Assembly (NCBI GenBank): GCA_934718155.1
Contig: CAKUZF010000012.1
Coordinates: forward strand, 1 to 64,000
Direction: 5' to 3'
Source of the DNA: an uncultured Parabacteroides sp.
GTDB lineage: Bacteria; Bacteroidota; Bacteroidia; Bacteroidales; Tannerellaceae
DNA length: 64,000 nt
Below, piece by piece: positions 24,871 through 34,013 of the stretch (the stretch's first letter is position 1; the number at the start of each line of letters is the position of its first letter). The notes beneath the pieces were generated by a model that searched no databases, had not been told where the DNA came from, and worked only from the letters and a program-made list of their open reading frames with translations. A program made the translations under genes and the position numbers.

Positions 24871-24877
24871 CCGCATT

Positions 24878-25342
24878 ATGGAACAAGAAGTACAATTGAA
24901 CGAACACAACAAGGCTGAGTATCCCCCGATGCATACAGCCGAACACATCTTGAATCAAACAATGGTGCGGCTGTTTGGCTGCCCCCGCTCGCGCAACGCG
25001 CACATCGAGCGCAAGAAGAGTAAATGCGACTATCAGCTGAGCGAGGCGCCCACCGCCGAGCAGATGACCGCCGTTGAACAACAGGTGAACGACGTAATCG
25101 ACCAACACCTGCCGATCACGATCGAGTTCATGCCCCGCGAGGAGGCTGCCCACATCGTAGACCTAAGCAAACTGCCGGCCGACGCAAGCGAGACCTTGCG
25201 CATCGTGCGCATCGGCGACTACGACGCTTGCGCTTGCATTGGCGCCCACGTTGAGAACACCTCGGAGATCGGCCACTTCAAGCTGCTGAACTACGACTAC
25301 GCCGAAGGTCGCCTCCGCCTCCGCTTTAAATTGGTGGAGTGA
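24878..25342 (+). CDS. AlaX-like aminoacyl-tRNA trans-editing protein
   Basis: A 154-residue stand-alone editing domain related to the second additional domain of alanyl- and threonyl-tRNA synthetases. The zinc signature is complete: HTAEH (HxxxH) near the N-terminus and CIGAH (CxxxH) near the C-terminus. Such proteins hydrolyse mischarged tRNA, typically Ser-tRNA(Ala). I chose the ATG over a TTG six codons earlier because it fits the family N-terminus and the TTG lies before the promoter box. The next gene starts within its stop codon, so the two are translationally coupled. Confidence 0.85.
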   Translation: MEQEVQLNEHNKAEYPPMHTAEHILNQTMVRLFGCPRSRNAHIERKKSKCDYQLSEAPTAEQMTAVEQQVNDVIDQHLPITIEFMPREEAAHIVDLSKLPADASETLRIVRIGDYDACACIGAHVENTSEIGHFKLLNYDYAEGRLRLRFKLVE

Positions 25343-26145
25343 TGCCTATTATAGAGATTGACAGCTTGACGCATCCAGGCGTAGAGCTGTTCAGCCAACT
25401 GACCGAAGCCCAATTGCGCCAACGGAGCGAGGAGAGCCAAGGCGTGTTCATCGCCGAGAGCCCCAAGGTGATTCGAGTGGCCTTGGAGGCGGGCTATGAG
25501 CCCTTGGCCTTGCTGTGTGAGCGGAAGCACATCGAAGGGGATGCACAAGACATCATCGCCCGATGCGGCGACATTCCCGTTTACACGGGCGAGCGGGCCC
25601 TGCTGGCCGAACTGACGGGCTATACGCTGACAAGAGGGGTTCTTTGCGCCATGCGCCGACCCACACTCCACTCGGCAACAGCCATTTGCAAGGAGGCTCG
25701 AAGGGTGGCACTGATCGAGGGCGTGGTTGACACGACAAACATAGGGGCTATTTTCCGTTCGGCAGCGGCATTGGGTATAGACGCGGTGTTGCTGACCCGC
25801 AACTCGTGCGATCCCTTGAATCGCAGGGCCATACGAGTCTCGATGGGGACGGTGTTCCTGGTGCCTTGGACTTGGCTGGACGAGCCACTCTCCGCTTTGC
25901 AGGCGCAAGGATTCGAAACGGTAGCAATGGCGCTCACGCCCGAGGCCCGACCGATTGACGATCCCCTGTTCAAGCAGATTGAGCGCATGGTGATTATCTT
26001 AGGGACAGAGGGAGATGGGCTGCCCCAATCGTCGATCGCAAAAGCCGACCATGTGGCCATCATCCCCATGGCACACGGCGTAGACTCGCTGAACGTAGCG
26101 GCCGCCTCGGCCGTAATGTTTTGGGAGATGAGAAAACGAGACTAA
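25342..26145 (+). CDS. TrmH/SpoU family RNA 2'-O-methyltransferase
   Basis: A 267-residue SPOUT-class methyltransferase. It has an N-terminal substrate-binding domain and the catalytic knot domain with the three SpoU motifs: VVDTTNIGAIFRSAAALGID, VIILGTEGDGLP and IPMAHGVDSLNVAAASAV. Family members methylate a ribose 2'-hydroxyl in 23S rRNA or tRNA; the exact nucleotide is unknown. Its ATG overlaps the stop of the AlaX-like gene (TGATG). Confidence 0.92.
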   Translation: MPIIEIDSLTHPGVELFSQLTEAQLRQRSEESQGVFIAESPKVIRVALEAGYEPLALLCERKHIEGDAQDIIARCGDIPVYTGERALLAELTGYTLTRGVLCAMRRPTLHSATAICKEARRVALIEGVVDTTNIGAIFRSAAALGIDAVLLTRNSCDPLNRRAIRVSMGTVFLVPWTWLDEPLSALQAQGFETVAMALTPEARPIDDPLFKQIERMVIILGTEGDGLPQSSIAKADHVAIIPMAHGVDSLNVAAASAVMFWEMRKRD

Positions 26146-26156
26146 TCGCAAACCCA

Positions 26157-26207
26157 TAAAAAAAGGATTATGAATCAGGGGGATGCGACCCCCAAGATTC
26201 ATAATCC
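26157..26207 (-). terminator. Terminator of the grpE-dnaJ operon
   Basis: A two-tier hairpin pairs GGATTATGAATC (26165-26176) with its complement (26196-26207) and, inside it, GGGGG with CCCCC. On the minus strand it is followed by a run of seven T, so it terminates dnaJ transcription. It may also stop the convergent methyltransferase transcript. Confidence 0.8.
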
Positions 26208-26251
26208 ATCATTCATACATCAACTATAACGTATCTTATCTTATATCGCGA

Positions 26252-27406
26252 TTAGTCGAAGAAATGCTTGAACTTACTGAACAGCTTGTCCTTCACCGTC
26301 TTGTTCGGCTGGAAGTTCTCGGCATTCGCCAAGTCGGTCAACGCCTTCTTCTCGGCCGCTGAAAGGTTCTCAGGGATGTAAACGCTGACGTTGACCAGCA
26401 AATCGCCCGTTCCATACCCATTCACCGAAGGCAGACCCTTGTTGCGCAAACGAAGCACCTTGCCCGGCTGCGTGCCCGGCTCGATCTTAACCTTCGCCTT
26501 GCCATCCACGGTAGGCACCTCAACCGAAGCACCCAAGGCAGCCTGCGGAACCGTCAACAGCAAGTTGTAGATCAAGTCGCAATCGTCGCGGATCAAGTCG
26601 GGATGCGGCTCCTCCTCGATCAGTATCAGCAAGTCGCCATTGACGCCTCCATGGCGAGCCGCATTGCCTTTGCCACGCATTGAGAGCTGCATGCCCTCGG
26701 CCACGCCTGCGGGGATGTTGAGCGTGATGATCTCCTCATCCTTCACGATGCCCTCGCCCGCGCAATGCGGACACTTCTTCTCGATAATCTTGCCCTCGCC
26801 GCCACAAGTGGGACAGGTGGTCTGCGTCTGCATCTGGCCCAAGATGGTGTTGGCGATGCGAGTAACGACTCCCGAACCCTTACAGGTGTCGCAGGTCTTG
26901 TAGCTATTGCCTTCCGCTCCCGTTCCATTGCAATGCTGACAGGGCACATACTTCTTCACCTTGATCTTCTTCTCAACACCCGTTGCGATCTCCTTCAGGT
27001 TCAACTTGACCTTCACACGCAGGTCGGAACCCCGATTGACACGACGGGCACCGCGGCTGCCACCGCTGAAGCCGCCGCCTCCGAAGTGACCACCGAAGAT
27101 GTCGCCAAATTGCGAGAATATATCCTCCATTGACATACCGCCGCCACTAAAGCCGCCAAAGCCGCCTTGCGAAGCGCCGCCGCCCATACCCGCATGACCA
27201 AACTGATCATAACGCTGACGCTTCTGCGGATCGCTCAACACGTCGTAAGCCTCGGCCGCTTCCTTAAATTTCTCCTCGGCCTCCTTATCGCCCGGATTCT
27301 TGTCGGGGTGATACTTGACGGCCAGTTTACGGTAGGCCTTCTTTATCTCATCGGCTGTAGCTGTTTTCGAAACGCCCAGCACTTCATAATAATCTCTCTT
27401 CTCCAT
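26252..27406 (-). CDS. dnaJ: Chaperone DnaJ (Hsp40)
   Basis: A 384-residue type I Hsp40 co-chaperone that stimulates DnaK ATPase. The J-domain (2-70) has the HPD motif in KYHPDKNPGD, followed by a Gly/Phe-rich linker, four zinc-binding repeats (CQHCNGTG, CDTCKGSG, CPTCGGEG, CPHCAGEG) and the C-terminal substrate-binding domain. It starts 4 bp after grpE. dnaK is not in the window. Confidence 0.98.
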   Translation of the reverse strand: MEKRDYYEVLGVSKTATADEIKKAYRKLAVKYHPDKNPGDKEAEEKFKEAAEAYDVLSDPQKRQRYDQFGHAGMGGGASQGGFGGFSGGGMSMEDIFSQFGDIFGGHFGGGGFSGGSRGARRVNRGSDLRVKVKLNLKEIATGVEKKIKVKKYVPCQHCNGTGAEGNSYKTCDTCKGSGVVTRIANTILGQMQTQTTCPTCGGEGKIIEKKCPHCAGEGIVKDEEIITLNIPAGVAEGMQLSMRGKGNAARHGGVNGDLLILIEEEPHPDLIRDDCDLIYNLLLTVPQAALGASVEVPTVDGKAKVKIEPGTQPGKVLRLRNKGLPSVNGYGTGDLLVNVSVYIPENLSAAEKKALTDLANAENFQPNKTVKDKLFSKFKHFFD

Positions 27407-27410
27407 CGTC

Positions 27411-27986
27411 TTACTCTCCTACTACGACTCGCGCATGACGCAAAACCTTATCAAACAATGTATAGCCCGTCTGTACGCAATCAATCACCTTGCCCTTCAT
27501 CTCCGGCTGCGGAGCAGGGATAGTGGCAATTGCCTCAAACTCTTCGGTGTCGAACGGTTTACCCACCGCCTCGATCGCCTTCACACCTTGCTGACCCAAA
27601 TAGCCGATGAACTTGTTGTAGATCAAATCTACGCCCTCGCGCAGCGCATCCAGATCCTCGGTGTTGCGGATATTCTGCAAGGCACGCTCGAAATCATCAA
27701 TCACGGGCAGGAGGTTCTTCAACGCACCCTCACCGCCCATCTTGATCAGGTCGGCCTTCTCGCGCATCGTGCGCTTACGGTAGTTGTCGAACTCCGCACG
27801 GCAGCGCAGATGGGTGTCTTGCAACTCATCGAACTTCTTCTGCAATGCAGCCAATTCGTCAGTCTCTTCCTCTAACGCTTCTGCCTTTTCGGCCTCATTA
27901 TCCTGCAAGTTTGTCACGTTCGGCTGTTCCATCTCCTCCGGTTGAACCGTTTTATTGTCTGTTTCTTTCGGATTTTTCTTGTCCAT
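27411..27986 (-). CDS. grpE: Nucleotide exchange factor GrpE
   Basis: A 191-residue cofactor that releases ADP from DnaK. It has an acidic, disordered N-terminus, a long coiled coil (LAALQKKFDELQDTHLRCRAE), the family segment FDNYRKRT and the C-terminal beta-domain ending VLRHARVVVGE. I use the ATG at MDKKNPKETDN; an ATG 11 codons earlier is possible. It is first in the grpE-dnaJ operon. The upstream region 27987-28190 lacks a clear CIRCE-type repeat. Confidence 0.96.
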   Translation of the reverse strand: MDKKNPKETDNKTVQPEEMEQPNVTNLQDNEAEKAEALEEETDELAALQKKFDELQDTHLRCRAEFDNYRKRTMREKADLIKMGGEGALKNLLPVIDDFERALQNIRNTEDLDALREGVDLIYNKFIGYLGQQGVKAIEAVGKPFDTEEFEAIATIPAPQPEMKGKVIDCVQTGYTLFDKVLRHARVVVGE

Positions 27987-28146
27987 AGTAACTATTTTAT
28001 TTTTACATTTATTGTTCATTGTTAGAGCGATAAGCTCAGACAGCCGCCCAGCGAATCATTCTTCGCATAGGCTTGCCGGCCTTGCTTTAGCTATTAGATA
28101 CATACAAATATGTTGCCAATCACGCACAAGCATCAGAAAATATCTT

Positions 28147-28154
28147 TACCTTTG
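28147..28154 (+). promoter_or_regulatory. Candidate -7 box for the PDZ protein gene
   Basis: TACCTTTG fits TAnnTTTG and lies 36 bp before the ATG at 28191. Confidence 0.45.
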
Positions 28155-28190
28155 CTTCTTGAAAAACAAACAGTGTCATAAGAATAGGAT

Positions 28191-29636
28191 ATGATTAAAG
28201 GAAAGAATAAGACAAAGCGAATGCTTTTCGCTTCATTTTGTTGCCTAATCGCGACATTTTGCTCCCACGCACAAAACAGCAACACGATATGCCGATTGGG
28301 GTTTGAATATGAGACAAGCCAACGCACGCAATGGGGCTTCGAGAAGCCCGTTGTACGCTCGGTTATCCCCAACTCATCGGCGCAGGTGGCCGGGCTGCAG
28401 CCCGACGACGTGATTGAGGAGGTGGAGGGCATCCACGTGAGCGAGATCAGCCCCGACGAGGTGGCTCAGCTACTCAACACCGCGGGGAAAAGCAGCGTGA
28501 CCCTAACGATCAGCAACCTATCAGGCATACCGCGCCAGTTGACGATCGCCAAAGAGTGTAAGAAGGTGAATGCGATTTCGGAGGGCCAATTGGCAGAGGC
28601 CTTCGCCATGTACAGCTTGGAGACCACATCCGAGCAGCGATTCGTCTGCCCGTTTAAGACGACTGTCACGACCGACGAGGTAGACTTCGCCCATTTTCAC
28701 ACCTTCACCTTTGCACGCATCGACGAGAACAACTACAAATTGGAGCAGAACATCAACGAATGCATCGAGCGTGAACTGATCAAGAAGGGGATGGAGTCGA
28801 ACTCCAACCAGCCCGACCTGCTCATACAAACCTTCTATTACTTCGATAAGAATCCCAACTATCGAGGCGCAAACCGCATCGTGGTGGAAAAGGAGACGGC
28901 CATTCGTTACGACCAATCAGAGGGAAAGATGGTGCGCCTGCCCTTCCTCAGCCCATCGGCCGCAGAGTCGGAGGCGGAATACCTGCTGCAACTGGGCATC
29001 CGACTGATCGACCAGAAGGAGGTGCCTGGGCGTGTGATTTGGGAATGCGAGGCCAACGAGCTCTTAGAGCAGTCGTATAGGCTGGATGAATACGCACGCA
29101 TCCATGTTCCGCTCATGCTGATGCAATTCCCCTACCTGAAATACGCGCGCAACCCGGAATACACCATCAACCGCCGCAGCTACAACTACACAGGCATACA
29201 GTATGACATCAACCGGATGGAACTGGTGGTCGACGTAGACCGGAAATCGCCCGCCTACGCAGCCGGACTTCGAGCCCGCGACGTGATACAGAAAATAGGC
29301 AAGCACAAGATGAACCATTCCACGGATGAGTTCTCGGCCGCCTACAAACGATTCATCAGCCACACGATGGACTTGAGAGACCCAAAGACACGCTTCACGG
29401 ACGCCAACGGATTCCGCTATTGCATGAATTGGGACCTCTTTAAATACACCCAGGTGGCCGAGGCCGCTTCCGACCCCGACTATCTCTCGGCTTTCACCTA
29501 TCTCTATGCTTTCGCCCCCTACATCAACCCCACGGGCAACAACGTTTGCGTCTTCCAGGTGAAGCGAGGCCGCTCAGTGATCGACATCACCGTGCGCCCC
29601 GAGGTTCGTACGGAAGAGAGCATCGAGATCAAATAA
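28191..29636 (+). CDS. Secreted protein with PDZ, DUF4136-like and second PDZ domains
   Basis: A 481-residue exported protein (signal peptide to about residue 27, CSHAQ). Residues 35-120 form a PDZ domain (VVRSVIPNSSAQVAGLQPDD). The middle (about 160-310) resembles DUF4136, with FAHFHTFTFARID and a conserved spacing to PDLLIQTFYYF. A second PDZ-like part lies near 345-410 (VDVDRKSPAYAAGLRARDVI). No protease domain is present, so this is a binding or scaffold protein, not a DegP enzyme. The gene stands alone before mutS2. Confidence 0.75.
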   Translation: MIKGKNKTKRMLFASFCCLIATFCSHAQNSNTICRLGFEYETSQRTQWGFEKPVVRSVIPNSSAQVAGLQPDDVIEEVEGIHVSEISPDEVAQLLNTAGKSSVTLTISNLSGIPRQLTIAKECKKVNAISEGQLAEAFAMYSLETTSEQRFVCPFKTTVTTDEVDFAHFHTFTFARIDENNYKLEQNINECIERELIKKGMESNSNQPDLLIQTFYYFDKNPNYRGANRIVVEKETAIRYDQSEGKMVRLPFLSPSAAESEAEYLLQLGIRLIDQKEVPGRVIWECEANELLEQSYRLDEYARIHVPLMLMQFPYLKYARNPEYTINRRSYNYTGIQYDINRMELVVDVDRKSPAYAAGLRARDVIQKIGKHKMNHSTDEFSAAYKRFISHTMDLRDPKTRFTDANGFRYCMNWDLFKYTQVAEAASDPDYLSAFTYLYAFAPYINPTGNNVCVFQVKRGRSVIDITVRPEVRTEESIEIK

Positions 29637-29657
29637 ATAAAAAGTTAACATCAACAC

Positions 29658-32126
29658 GTGATATATCCAACAAACTTTGAGCAAAAGACAGGCTTCGACA
29701 AGATCCGCAAGTTATTGGCGGACAAATGCCTGAGTCCACTCGGACAGGAACGGGTGGCCGATATGACCTTCAGCACCAATTACGAAGAGGTGTGCCGCAA
29801 ACTGGAACAAACCGACGAGTTCGTGCGCATCTTGCATGGCGACAGAGAGTTTCCGGGCAACTTTTTCTTCGACGTGCGCCACTCGCTCAAGCGCATCCGC
29901 CCCGAAGGCACCTGGCTCGACGAGCGGGAACTGTTCGACCTGAAGCGATCGCTCCAGACCATCCGCGACATCGTGGCCTTCTTGCAACCCAACGAGGAGG
30001 GCGAACCGCCCTACCCCGCCCTCACGGCCTTGGCGGGAGGCATCTTCGTCTTCCCGCAAGTGATCCGCCAGATCGACAGCATTCTCGATAAATTCGGCAA
30101 AGTAAAAGACACCGCATCCACAACCCTCTCACTAATCCGGCGGGAGATGGCCATCACGATGAGCGGCATCTCACGCAGCCTACAAGCCATCATACGCTCG
30201 GCACAGACCGATGGCATCGTAGATAAGGACGTAGCGCCAACCCTGCGCGACGGGCGACTGATGATCCCCGTAGCACCTGCCTTCAAGCGCAAGATCAAGG
30301 GCATCGTGCACGACGAGTCGGCCAGTGGCAAGACCGTCTTTATCGAGCCGGAGGTGGTCGTCGAGGCCAACAACCGCATCCGCGAACTGGAGGCCGATGA
30401 ACGCCGCGAGATCGTGCGTATCCTGACCGACTTCACCAACACCATTCGCCCCTTAGCTCCTGATATGCTACAGGCCTACGAGTTCTTGGCCGAGATCGAT
30501 TTCATCCAAGCCAAGGCGCAGTTTGCCGAGCAGGTGAAAGCCATCAAGCCCATCATCGAGAACGTGCGCCAAGTGGACTGGATCGGAGCGATGCACCCCC
30601 TGCTCTACCTTTCGCTACAGAAGCAAGGCAAGTCGATCGTTCCTTTAGAGATCATGCTGACCGAAGAGAAACGGCTGCTGATCATCTCCGGTCCGAACGC
30701 AGGCGGTAAATCAGTCTGCCTCAAGACAGTGGGACTGCTGCAATACATGGTGCAATGCGGCTTGCTGATCCCCCTCAGCGAGCGTTCGCGAGTGGGCCTC
30801 TTCGACCAGCTCTTTATCGACATTGGCGATGAGCAGAGCATCGAGAACGACTTAAGCACCTACAGCTCGCATCTGACGCACATGAAATACTTCGTGAGGC
30901 ATTGCGACGAGGGCACGCTGCTCTTGATCGACGAGTTCGGAAGCGGCACGGAGCCACAGATTGGCGGAGCCATCGCCGAGGCACTGCTCGACCGCTTCAA
31001 CCGCAACGGCAGCTACGGCGTGATCACCACCCACTACCAGAACTTGAAGCACTTCGCCGAGGATACACCGGGCGTAGTGAATGGCGCCATGCTCTACGAC
31101 CGCCACCTGATGCAGCCCCTTTTCAAGCTTTCCATCGGCAACCCGGGCAGCTCTTTCGCCGTGGAGATTGCCCGTAAGATAGGCTTGCCCGAGGATGTGA
31201 TAGCCGAGGCCAGCGAGAAGGTAGGCTCCGACTACATCAACATGGATAAGTATCTGCAAGACATCGTGCGCGACAAGCGTTACTGGGAAAGCAAGCGGCA
31301 GAACATTCGCCAACGCGAGAAGAAGCTGGAGGAAATCGTGAGCCGCTACGAGGCCGACCTGACCGACATGGGCAAACAGCGCAAGGAGATCATCCGTGAG
31401 GCGAAAGCCGAAGCGGCACGCATCCTGCAAGAGGCCAACGCCCGCATCGAGAACACCGTCAGAGAGATCAAGGAGGCACAAGCCGAAAAGGAGCAGACCA
31501 AGCTGGCCCGCAAGGCGCTGGAGGAGTTCAAGGCCAATGTGCAAGAGACATCGGAGGAAGACGAACGCATCGCCCAGAAAATGGCTAAACTGAAGGAGCG
31601 GACCAAACGCAAGCAGCCGAAACAGGAAACGACACCGAAGCCCGCCTTCGACCGAACGACCATCGAGGTGGGCGACTACGTGCGCCTCAAAGGGCAGACA
31701 TCGGCAGGCACCGTCATGGAGCTGCAAGGCAAGCAGGCCATCGTGGCCTTCGGAATGCTGAAGAGCACCGTTAAACTGGAACAGCTGGAGAAGGTCAGCA
31801 AAGGCCAAATCAAACGCGAGATTCAAAAAAGCACCTTCATCAGCAGCCAAACAGCCGACGAGATGCACGAGAAGAAGATCCATTTCAAACAGGAGATCGA
31901 CGTGCGAGGCATGCGAGGCGACGAGGCGTTGCAAACCGTCACCTATTTCATCGACGATGCCATCCAAGTGGGAGCCAACCAAGTGCGCATCCTGCATGGC
32001 ACTGGTACAGGCATCCTGCGCCAGCTGATCCGCCAATACTTAGCCACCGTGCCTGGCGTACGCCATTTTCAAGACGAGCACGTGCAATTTGGCGGCGCAG
32101 GCATCACCGTAGTTGATTTAGATTGA
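29658..32126 (+). CDS. mutS2: MutS2 (DNA mismatch-family ATPase with Smr nuclease domain)
   Basis: An 822-residue MutS2. The start is GTG at 29658; no in-frame ATG lies nearby upstream. It has the clamp/lever region, the ABC-type ATPase (Walker A GPNAGGKS near 344-351, Walker B LLLIDEFGSGTEP), a long charged coiled coil (about 520-660), a KOW-like segment (VGDYVRLKGQTSAGTVMELQ) and a C-terminal Smr domain (EIDVRGMRGDEAL, ILHGTGTGILR). MutS2 limits homologous recombination in some bacteria and rescues collided ribosomes in others. The threonine aldolase gene follows from its own candidate promoter. Confidence 0.96.
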   Translation: MIYPTNFEQKTGFDKIRKLLADKCLSPLGQERVADMTFSTNYEEVCRKLEQTDEFVRILHGDREFPGNFFFDVRHSLKRIRPEGTWLDERELFDLKRSLQTIRDIVAFLQPNEEGEPPYPALTALAGGIFVFPQVIRQIDSILDKFGKVKDTASTTLSLIRREMAITMSGISRSLQAIIRSAQTDGIVDKDVAPTLRDGRLMIPVAPAFKRKIKGIVHDESASGKTVFIEPEVVVEANNRIRELEADERREIVRILTDFTNTIRPLAPDMLQAYEFLAEIDFIQAKAQFAEQVKAIKPIIENVRQVDWIGAMHPLLYLSLQKQGKSIVPLEIMLTEEKRLLIISGPNAGGKSVCLKTVGLLQYMVQCGLLIPLSERSRVGLFDQLFIDIGDEQSIENDLSTYSSHLTHMKYFVRHCDEGTLLLIDEFGSGTEPQIGGAIAEALLDRFNRNGSYGVITTHYQNLKHFAEDTPGVVNGAMLYDRHLMQPLFKLSIGNPGSSFAVEIARKIGLPEDVIAEASEKVGSDYINMDKYLQDIVRDKRYWESKRQNIRQREKKLEEIVSRYEADLTDMGKQRKEIIREAKAEAARILQEANARIENTVREIKEAQAEKEQTKLARKALEEFKANVQETSEEDERIAQKMAKLKERTKRKQPKQETTPKPAFDRTTIEVGDYVRLKGQTSAGTVMELQGKQAIVAFGMLKSTVKLEQLEKVSKGQIKREIQKSTFISSQTADEMHEKKIHFKQEIDVRGMRGDEALQTVTYFIDDAIQVGANQVRILHGTGTGILRQLIRQYLATVPGVRHFQDEHVQFGGAGITVVDLD

Positions 32127-32127
32127 T

Positions 32128-32135
32128 TATTTTTG
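32128..32135 (+). promoter_or_regulatory. Candidate -7 box for the threonine aldolase gene
   Basis: TATTTTTG fits TAnnTTTG. It begins just after the mutS2 stop codon and is 36 bp before the ATG at 32172. Confidence 0.4.
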
Positions 32136-32171
32136 CAGAGGACAATAAAAAGGCATAAACTTAAAATAGAA

Positions 32172-33191
32172 ATGAGAAGTTTCGCAAGCGACAACAATTC
32201 AGGCGTGCATCCCCTGGTGATGGATGCAATTCGGGAAGCAAACGACAACCATGCGGTTGGTTATGGCGACGATCCTTGGACCGCAGCTGCCACCCAAAAG
32301 ATCAAGGAGCTACTTGGCGAGGAGGCCGAGCCCTTCTTCGTGTTCAACGGAACGGGAGCCAACTCGGTGGCACTGCAGGCAATCACACGCCCTTTCAATA
32401 GCATCCTGTGCGCCGAGACAGCCCACATCAACGTGGATGAATGTGGCGCACCAGGCCGCATGACCGGTTGCGCCCTCGTGACCATCGCTACGCCCGATGG
32501 CAAACTGACCCCGGAGCTGATCCGTCCGCACCTGAAGAACTTCGGCGTGTGCCACCACTCACAGCCCAAAGCGGTCTACATTTCGAATGTCACGGAGCTG
32601 GGCACAATCTACACGATCAACGAGGTGCGCGCCATTGCCGACCTGCTTCATGCCCACGACATGTATCTCCACATGGATGGCGCCCGTTTGGCCAACGCTT
32701 GCGAACACTTAGGATGCTCGATGCGCCAGCTGACTGTGGAGGCAGGCGTAGACATCCTAAGCTTTGGCGGCACAAAAAACGGCATGATGATGGGCGAAGC
32801 CGTTGTTGCATTCCGTCCGGAAATCGCGGCAGACCTCGCATTCATCCGTAAGCAGTCGGCCCAATTGGCCTCTAAGCTGCGCTACCTCACCTGCCAGTTC
32901 ATCCCCTACCTCTCCAACGAGCTTTGGCTGAAGAACGCACGCCATGCCAACGCGCAGGCGCGCAAGCTGGAGCAGATTCTCCGCCAATATCCGGAGATCC
33001 ACTTCACACAGAAGGTAGAGAGCAACCAGCTCTTCTTCACCCTACCTACCGAGCCACTGCGCAAGTTGCAGGCAGAGTACTTCTTCTACCTGTGGGATGA
33101 GGCGAAAAACGAGGCTCGCCTCGTAACCTCCTGGGACACGACCGACGAAGACCTGGAGCGCTTCGAGCAAAGTCTGAAGAGGGCCTTTTAA
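32172..33191 (+). CDS. Low-specificity threonine aldolase (PLP enzyme)
   Basis: A 339-residue fold-type I PLP enzyme that splits threonine or allo-threonine into glycine and acetaldehyde. I use the ATG at MRSFASDNNSG, the family N-terminus. Signature parts are SDNNSGVHPLVMDAI, FNGTGANSVAL, ETAHINVDECGAP, HMDGARLANAC and the PLP lysine in SFGGTKNGMM. It stands as a single gene between mutS2 and an EEP lipoprotein gene. Confidence 0.92.
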   Translation: MRSFASDNNSGVHPLVMDAIREANDNHAVGYGDDPWTAAATQKIKELLGEEAEPFFVFNGTGANSVALQAITRPFNSILCAETAHINVDECGAPGRMTGCALVTIATPDGKLTPELIRPHLKNFGVCHHSQPKAVYISNVTELGTIYTINEVRAIADLLHAHDMYLHMDGARLANACEHLGCSMRQLTVEAGVDILSFGGTKNGMMMGEAVVAFRPEIAADLAFIRKQSAQLASKLRYLTCQFIPYLSNELWLKNARHANAQARKLEQILRQYPEIHFTQKVESNQLFFTLPTEPLRKLQAEYFFYLWDEAKNEARLVTSWDTTDEDLERFEQSLKRAF

Positions 33192-33225
33192 GCATACCGA
33201 TTTTTTGTTTTTAAATGAATGAATC

Positions 33226-33984
33226 ATGAAAACACGTTTCAAACAGGGCCTACTTGCCGTGATGGGATGCCTGCTGCTATCAACCGGTTGCCAACGCAAA
33301 GCGGAACCCATGCGCCTGATGAGCTACAACATACGCAACCTTAGAGGCATGGACGACACGCGAGACCTGCAGCGAGTGGCCCGAGTGATCAACGAGGCAA
33401 ACGCCGACGTTGTCGCCCTGCAAGAGGTAGACAGCGTGACCGGCCGCAGCGGGCAGACCGACGTGTTGGCCCTGCTGGCCGCAGAAACGCAGATGCATCC
33501 CGTCTATGCCGCAGCCATCGACTACGACGGTGGCAAGTATGGCGTGGGAATACTCAGCCGCGAAAAGCCCCTCGCCCATCACAAGGTGCCCCTTCCCGGC
33601 CGGGAGGAGCAGCGGGTGCTGCTGGTCGTGGAGTTCGAACGGTATGTGATGGCATGCACACACCTCTCGCTAACCGACGAAGACCGACTCAACTCGCTTC
33701 CTATCTTGCTTCGGGAAGCCGAGCAAGCGGGCAAGCCGTTCTTCATCGCTGGCGACTGGAACGCAGAGCCAAGCTCTCCCTTCATCAGTGCGTTGAAGCA
33801 ATCGTTCACGCTGCTCAGCGACCCCACTCGGCTCACCTTCCCAGCCCCTCAACCCGATCGCACGCTGGACTACGTAGCCGTTTTCGGCACTGCGCATCCA
33901 TCCGCATCGACCGATTCTACCTGGGTGATCGCCGAGCCAATGGCTTCCGACCATCGCCCCGTTATGGTGACAACTTATTATTAA
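33226..33984 (+). CDS. EEP-family hydrolase lipoprotein
   Basis: A 252-residue lipoprotein (lipobox LLLSTGC) of the endonuclease/exonuclease/phosphatase superfamily. Motifs include MSYNIRNLRG, VVALQEVDSVTGR, CTHLSLTD, IAGDWNAEP, RTLDYVAVF and ASDHRPV, so the metal and catalytic residues look intact. It is only distantly like the EEP protein at 18312-19229 and is not next to a SusCD pair. The substrate is unknown. The YdjC-beta-lactamase gene starts 29 bp later and may be co-transcribed. Confidence 0.87.
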   Translation: MKTRFKQGLLAVMGCLLLSTGCQRKAEPMRLMSYNIRNLRGMDDTRDLQRVARVINEANADVVALQEVDSVTGRSGQTDVLALLAAETQMHPVYAAAIDYDGGKYGVGILSREKPLAHHKVPLPGREEQRVLLVVEFERYVMACTHLSLTDEDRLNSLPILLREAEQAGKPFFIAGDWNAEPSSPFISALKQSFTLLSDPTRLTFPAPQPDRTLDYVAVFGTAHPSASTDSTWVIAEPMASDHRPVMVTTYY

Positions 33985-34013
33985 CTCATGTTATATTTTT
34001 AAATTAAACTACT

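Noticed and set aside
30852..32036. 394-codon minus-strand open frame inside mutS2
   Set aside because: It lies fully within the conserved MutS2 ATPase to Smr region on the other strand and is Leu/His-rich, as antisense frames are.
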